NCBI GenBank assembly: GCA_947034895.1
Contig: OX344761.1
Coordinates: forward strand, 25,556,863 to 25,620,862
DNA length: 64,000 bases
Origin: Rhytidiadelphus loreus
Taxonomy: Eukaryota; Streptophyta; Bryopsida; Hypnales; Hylocomiaceae
Direction: 5' to 3'
Part shown: in pieces, positions 60,480-64,000 of the stretch
Numbering within the stretch: position 1 is the first letter of the stretch
Layout of the letters: the number at the start of each line of letters is the position of its first letter
Translations under genes and position numbers: made by a program
Notes under the pieces: model-generated
Databases searched by the model: none
The model's input: only the letters and a program-made list of their open reading frames with translations
What the model was told of the DNA's origin: nothing

Positions 60480-61170
60480 TCAATTGACCATAGACACTTC
60501 CGATGGCCACTTCCGATGGCCTACTTCGGACGCCTAGATTTTTTCACATTTCCTAACACCCCCTCAGAAACTTCTCCATAACTTCTTGGTGGAAGGTAAA
60601 AACTTAAAACAGATTGTTGGAGATGAAACCTTGCTTGATTTCCAAACTTTTTCCAGTTCAAAGTTTTTCAAAAAAATGTATTCTACTATGCGGAAATGAG
60701 GTCTGAACATTGACTTTTCTTACATTATATTTCGGATGGCTAGTCGGAATTTGGAAGGGGGGAAGGCTGGTTGCCTGGTTCCACTTGGACACTTCTAATG
60801 CCAAACTTCTGATGGCCACTTCCGACGGCCCATTTCCGACGGCCACTTCCGACGCCTAATTTTTTTCAAATTTCTTAACACCCCCTTCAAAACTTGTCCA
60901 TAACTTTTTGGTGGAAGGTCCAAATTTGAAACGGATTGTTGGAGATGAAACCTTGCTTGATTTCCAAACTTTTTTTAGATCAAAGTTTTTCAAAAAAATG
61001 TATTCTACTATGCTAAAATGAGGTCTGAACATTGACTTTTCTTACATTTTATTTCGGACGGCTAGTCCGAATTTGGACAGTTGGTCTCAGTTGGCCACTT
61101 CAGACGGCCCACTTCGGACGGCTTTGTTCAGATGGCAAATTCGGACGGCAAATTTTGGACGCCCATTTTT
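60480..61170. repeat. Clustered CACTTCCGACGGCC motif repeats
   Basis: The word CACTTCCGATGGC/CACTTCCGACGGCC and its variants (ACTTCGGACGGC, AATTCGGACGGC) occurs about ten times in three groups, near 60500, 60790-60855 and 61065-61160. The shared part is a CGGACGGC or CCGAYGGCC core. It may be a transposase or host-factor binding site in the element. Confidence 0.7.
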
Positions 61171-63479
61171 GTCTTATTTTTAAACAGTTGTCCACCTTGT
61201 GTAATTGTTGACTGCTTGTCGAGTTGTTTGACAACTGACTCTTAACTTGTTTACACAGTTGTCCACTTGTACAGAAATAGAGTATTCTAAAAAGTACAGA
61301 TTTGCTTTCTAAGATTGCTATTTAATGCTATAAGCATCCTATGTAGTAAGAATGTTTTTAAAGAAAAGGTAATGCAAGTTATTCTTTCTCACATTTAAAT
61401 ATGCATTCTAAACCCTAAACTTTCAATTTTAAATTAGTTACCAAAAACATTGGTGTAATGTGTGGAATATTTTTTATTTCTTTATTTTTTTTAAATGTGA
61501 TTATCATGATGTACAACATATGTTCTTGTATAGACCTCATAGATTTATTTATATATGTTTTCAATGTATTTTTAGTTTTTCTATATTAATTATGATGTGC
61601 CACTTTACAAATGTGGAACATACAATTATAACTTGAAGTGTTCTTTAAGTTTTGTTGTAAAATGCATTAATAGTTTGAAACAACAAAATATACATAATAC
61701 AAGCAATTGTATTATTTTGTTATTGTATTAGAGGATGTTACAAAAAATGCTTTAAGCAATTTAATGTAATTCAATGTAGTTTAATTTAGTTCAAGATTAA
61801 ATATTGCATTTATACAAGAAAATTGTAATTGAAGTTATTTTGATATTTTCCTACACCCTTATACTTATATTTACATCTTAAAATGTAAATTGTCAACAAT
61901 ATATCACATACAAAAAATATTGGTGCTTATGTAGTGAAAAATATGATTGACTTTCAAATATGATGACCCTCATGTATCACAATTATGGTCTTATGGATCT
62001 TATTTATGTATGTTTGTAACGTATTCCTGCATCAAAAATGATATTTTCAATTCATCTTGTTGTAAATGTGAAACATGCAATATTGCAATTGTGATTTAAT
62101 AACTTGTATTATTTGTATATTGTTTGAGACATCTTTAAAATATTTGGATTCGTTTTTATATATTTTTTGTTCTTCATCACACTAGGTTGAACCTATTATT
62201 TTTAAAACTGTTAAAAATACAAATTTAAAAAAAAATCTTCAAACACAATTTATTTGTATAAAGTAAAGACTAGGATTGTTTGAGAAAATGTTTTTTTTTC
62301 TATTTCTACTATTTCTATCATTGGAAAAACATTGTATTTGATCCTTTTTTCTAGTAGACCACATTTTCTAAATAATTTTTGTAAATATTTCTCACATTCA
62401 AATTTTCAAAATCAAATAATGCAACAAGTATGTAAAATTTCAATTCTACAGATCCTAGTTTGTGAATATTGAGATTTGTTTCACCCTATCGAGAATTTTC
62501 CATTGAAAATTTGAAGAGGACTCATTGTGTCCGCTTTGTACTTGAGGGATTAATGATTACAAGTAGGTTTCATCTCCAAAAATAATTTTTTCTAAAACCT
62601 CCCAAACAAATTTCAATACTACTATCAATATCAATTAATAAGTCTCCCAAAATTAGTTTGAATAGAATTATAAATGTATGCTACAAACTTATAGCCACAA
62701 AATTGTAGTAACAATAAGAAATAATGCACGTACAAATGATTTTATAGCAAATTACGTAATCTAAACCTTAGAGATTACAATATCGATTGAATTGAAAGAA
62801 AAAAAAAACTCTAAATGGGACCAGCCTTCCGAATTCAGACGAACTGTTTGAAATATAATGTAAGAAAAGTAGATGTTCAGACTTCATTTTAGCATAGTAG
62901 AATACCTTTTCTAAAATACTTTGAACTAGAAAAAGTTTGGAAATCAAGCAAGGTTTCAAGAAAAAGCAAGGAAATCAAGCAAGGTTCCAAAAATCCAATT
63001 GAAGTTTGGACCTTCCACCTAAAAGTCATGATTTCCACATAGTAGAATACCTTTTTTGGAAAACCTTTGAACTAGAAAAAGTTTGGAAATCAAGCAAGGT
63101 TTCATCTCCAACAATCCGTTTCAAGTTTGGACCTTCCACCAAAAAGTTATGGACAAGTTTCTGAGGGGGTGTTAGGAAATGTGAAAAAAATGTAGGCGTC
63201 CGAATTCAGAGTCTGCTTTCGGACGCACTGTCTGAATTCCGACGCTGCTTTCCGACAGACCATCTGAATTCAGACGCTGCTTTCCTACAGGCCGTTCGAA
63301 TTCGGACGCTGCTTTCCGACAGGCTGTCTAGAATCCCTGTACCGGGGCACGGTATAATTTTTCGACGCCGTCGTTCAATGCGGACGTGGAGTCCACTGAG
63401 TCCGGACGTCCGGATTTTGGACTCGATTTTGGGCTGGACGTTGCAATTCGTCAACCCTGGTAAACAAATTTTGTAAAAG

Positions 63480-63725
63480 TTAAATTTGCAATTCCACCTT
63501 CAGTGGTAATAAACGCACTCTATGAATCTGGTAAGGCTCCTAGTAATAAATTAACTTGTTGTGGATCAGTAAAGGTGCATTCTGAAATAGCGACTTCTTA
63601 GAAAATAGACTGCCATAATTCGAAGAAAGTGATGAAATCATCAGATTGATTCATTTGTAGGTATGGGGAATTTCGTTAAAATGGCGGTATTCCATTAAAA
63701 TGGCGGTTCAGAGCTCCCAAGTCTG
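63480..63725 (-). mobile_element. Copia gag fragment (5' part of the 57.3-kb Copia remnant)
   Basis: The minus-strand frame reads MNQSDDFITFFELWQ, VAISECTFTDPQQVNLLLGA and LPDSECVYY, the UBN2/gag pattern of plant Copia. It continues at 58640 if the 4.8-kb element is discounted. It contains stops. Confidence 0.65.
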
Positions 63726-64000
63726 AATGAAATCCGACCGAAAATGGTAGCCGGGGGGATGAAATCCTGCAACAATGATGGGTTCCTGTGATAAAAACAC
63801 CTTTTCCTCGATTCAATCAAAGTTGGAGGGGTCCAGTTCAGGACGAAATCATATCCATTCCGTGCCTTCTTAGAGCGGGCTACTTGAAAGAAAGTTCCAA
63901 AACAACTCTAAGCGCCATTTGTTGTGCGAGGCGTGCATGACTCTTACAATTTGGGGTGGATCACAAAGACACATCACATGGCCACTTGGGTGTGGGGCAA
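63726..64000. other. Window end
   Basis: This is probably upstream Copia sequence or its flank. There is no ORF I can support. Confidence 0.3.

Larger units (their letters stand above)
58650..63470. mobile_element. Non-autonomous DNA element with repetitive subterminal regions
   Basis: It splits a Copia gag reading (63720-63480, then 58640 downward). Both ends carry CG-rich repeats in an AT-rich body: the left with CCGATCAGACAGGGCGTCCG units (58790-58910, 59115-59170), the right with GACGCTGCTTTCCGACAGGC units (63195-63330). Two tandem units (60640-60755 and 60961-61080, with AAATGAGGTCTGAACATTGA) recur inverted near 62815-62965 and 63040-63180, forming long imperfect inverted arms. No transposase ORF is seen. 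Exact ends and target duplication are uncertain. Confidence 0.6.

Noticed and set aside
1..64000. tRNA or rRNA genes
   Set aside because: I found no cloverleaf with A and B boxes and no rRNA-like conserved block by reading. A covariance-model scan would be needed to be certain.

Overview
This looks like nuclear DNA from a plant-lineage (streptophyte) genome rich in mobile elements. The signs are GT-AG introns, short telomere-type TTTAGGG runs and telo-boxes, CACTA ends, Copia polyproteins, and LTR elements with 5-bp target duplications. I cannot name the species. I see no bacterial operon, rRNA, tRNA or CRISPR, and no clear housekeeping gene. Almost every protein-like stretch belongs to a mobile or formerly mobile element, and most carry stops or frameshifts.

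The main result is two related two-gene units, each arranged head to head. Unit 1 (about 5.3-32.2 kb) has, on the minus strand, a multi-domain gene: a ParB-like part at 14.8-12.6 kb, then a DNA-methyltransferase-like part with a coiled-coil tail at 10.5-7.2 kb. On the plus strand it has a DUF7869-type, transposase-like gene (29.1-32.2 kb). Unit 2 (about 38.7-57.3 kb) is inverted: a nearly intact DUF7869-type gene on the minus strand (41.5-38.7 kb) and a ParB-like paralogue on the plus strand (52.5-57.3 kb). The ParB-like genes share an intron position.

Each unit has its own short palindrome, repeated many times. Unit 1 carries about 36 copies of TCAGACCGCGCGGTCTGA. Unit 2 carries about 12 copies of TATCGTCGASTCGACGATA. 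They cluster in putative 5'-UTR introns just upstream of the start codons, and in the same internal intron of the ParB-like gene in both units. The arrangement suggests a mobile-element family with matched protein and palindrome partners.

Layout: 0-5 kb, cluster of foldback repeats with four type-1 palindromes; 5.3-6.7 kb, FCP1-like phosphatase-fold gene with a degenerate catalytic motif; 7.2-14.8 kb, methyltransferase/ParB-like gene with a small plus-strand gene (10.76-11.22 kb) nested in its presumed long intron; 14.8-17.4 kb, palindrome array and leader exon; 17.4-24.4 kb, AT-rich with no convincing gene; 24.5-32.2 kb, palindromes and DUF7869 copy 1; 32.9-34.4 kb, minisatellite and LTR fragment; 35-38 kb, Copia remnant split by a CACTA-type element; 38.7-42.5 kb, DUF7869 copy 2 and type-2 palindromes; 42.5-46.6 kb, AT-rich; 47.2-51.3 kb, LTR element A; 52-57.3 kb, ParB-like gene split by LTR element B; 57.3-63.7 kb, Copia gag/protease remnant split by a MITE and by a 4.8-kb DNA element.
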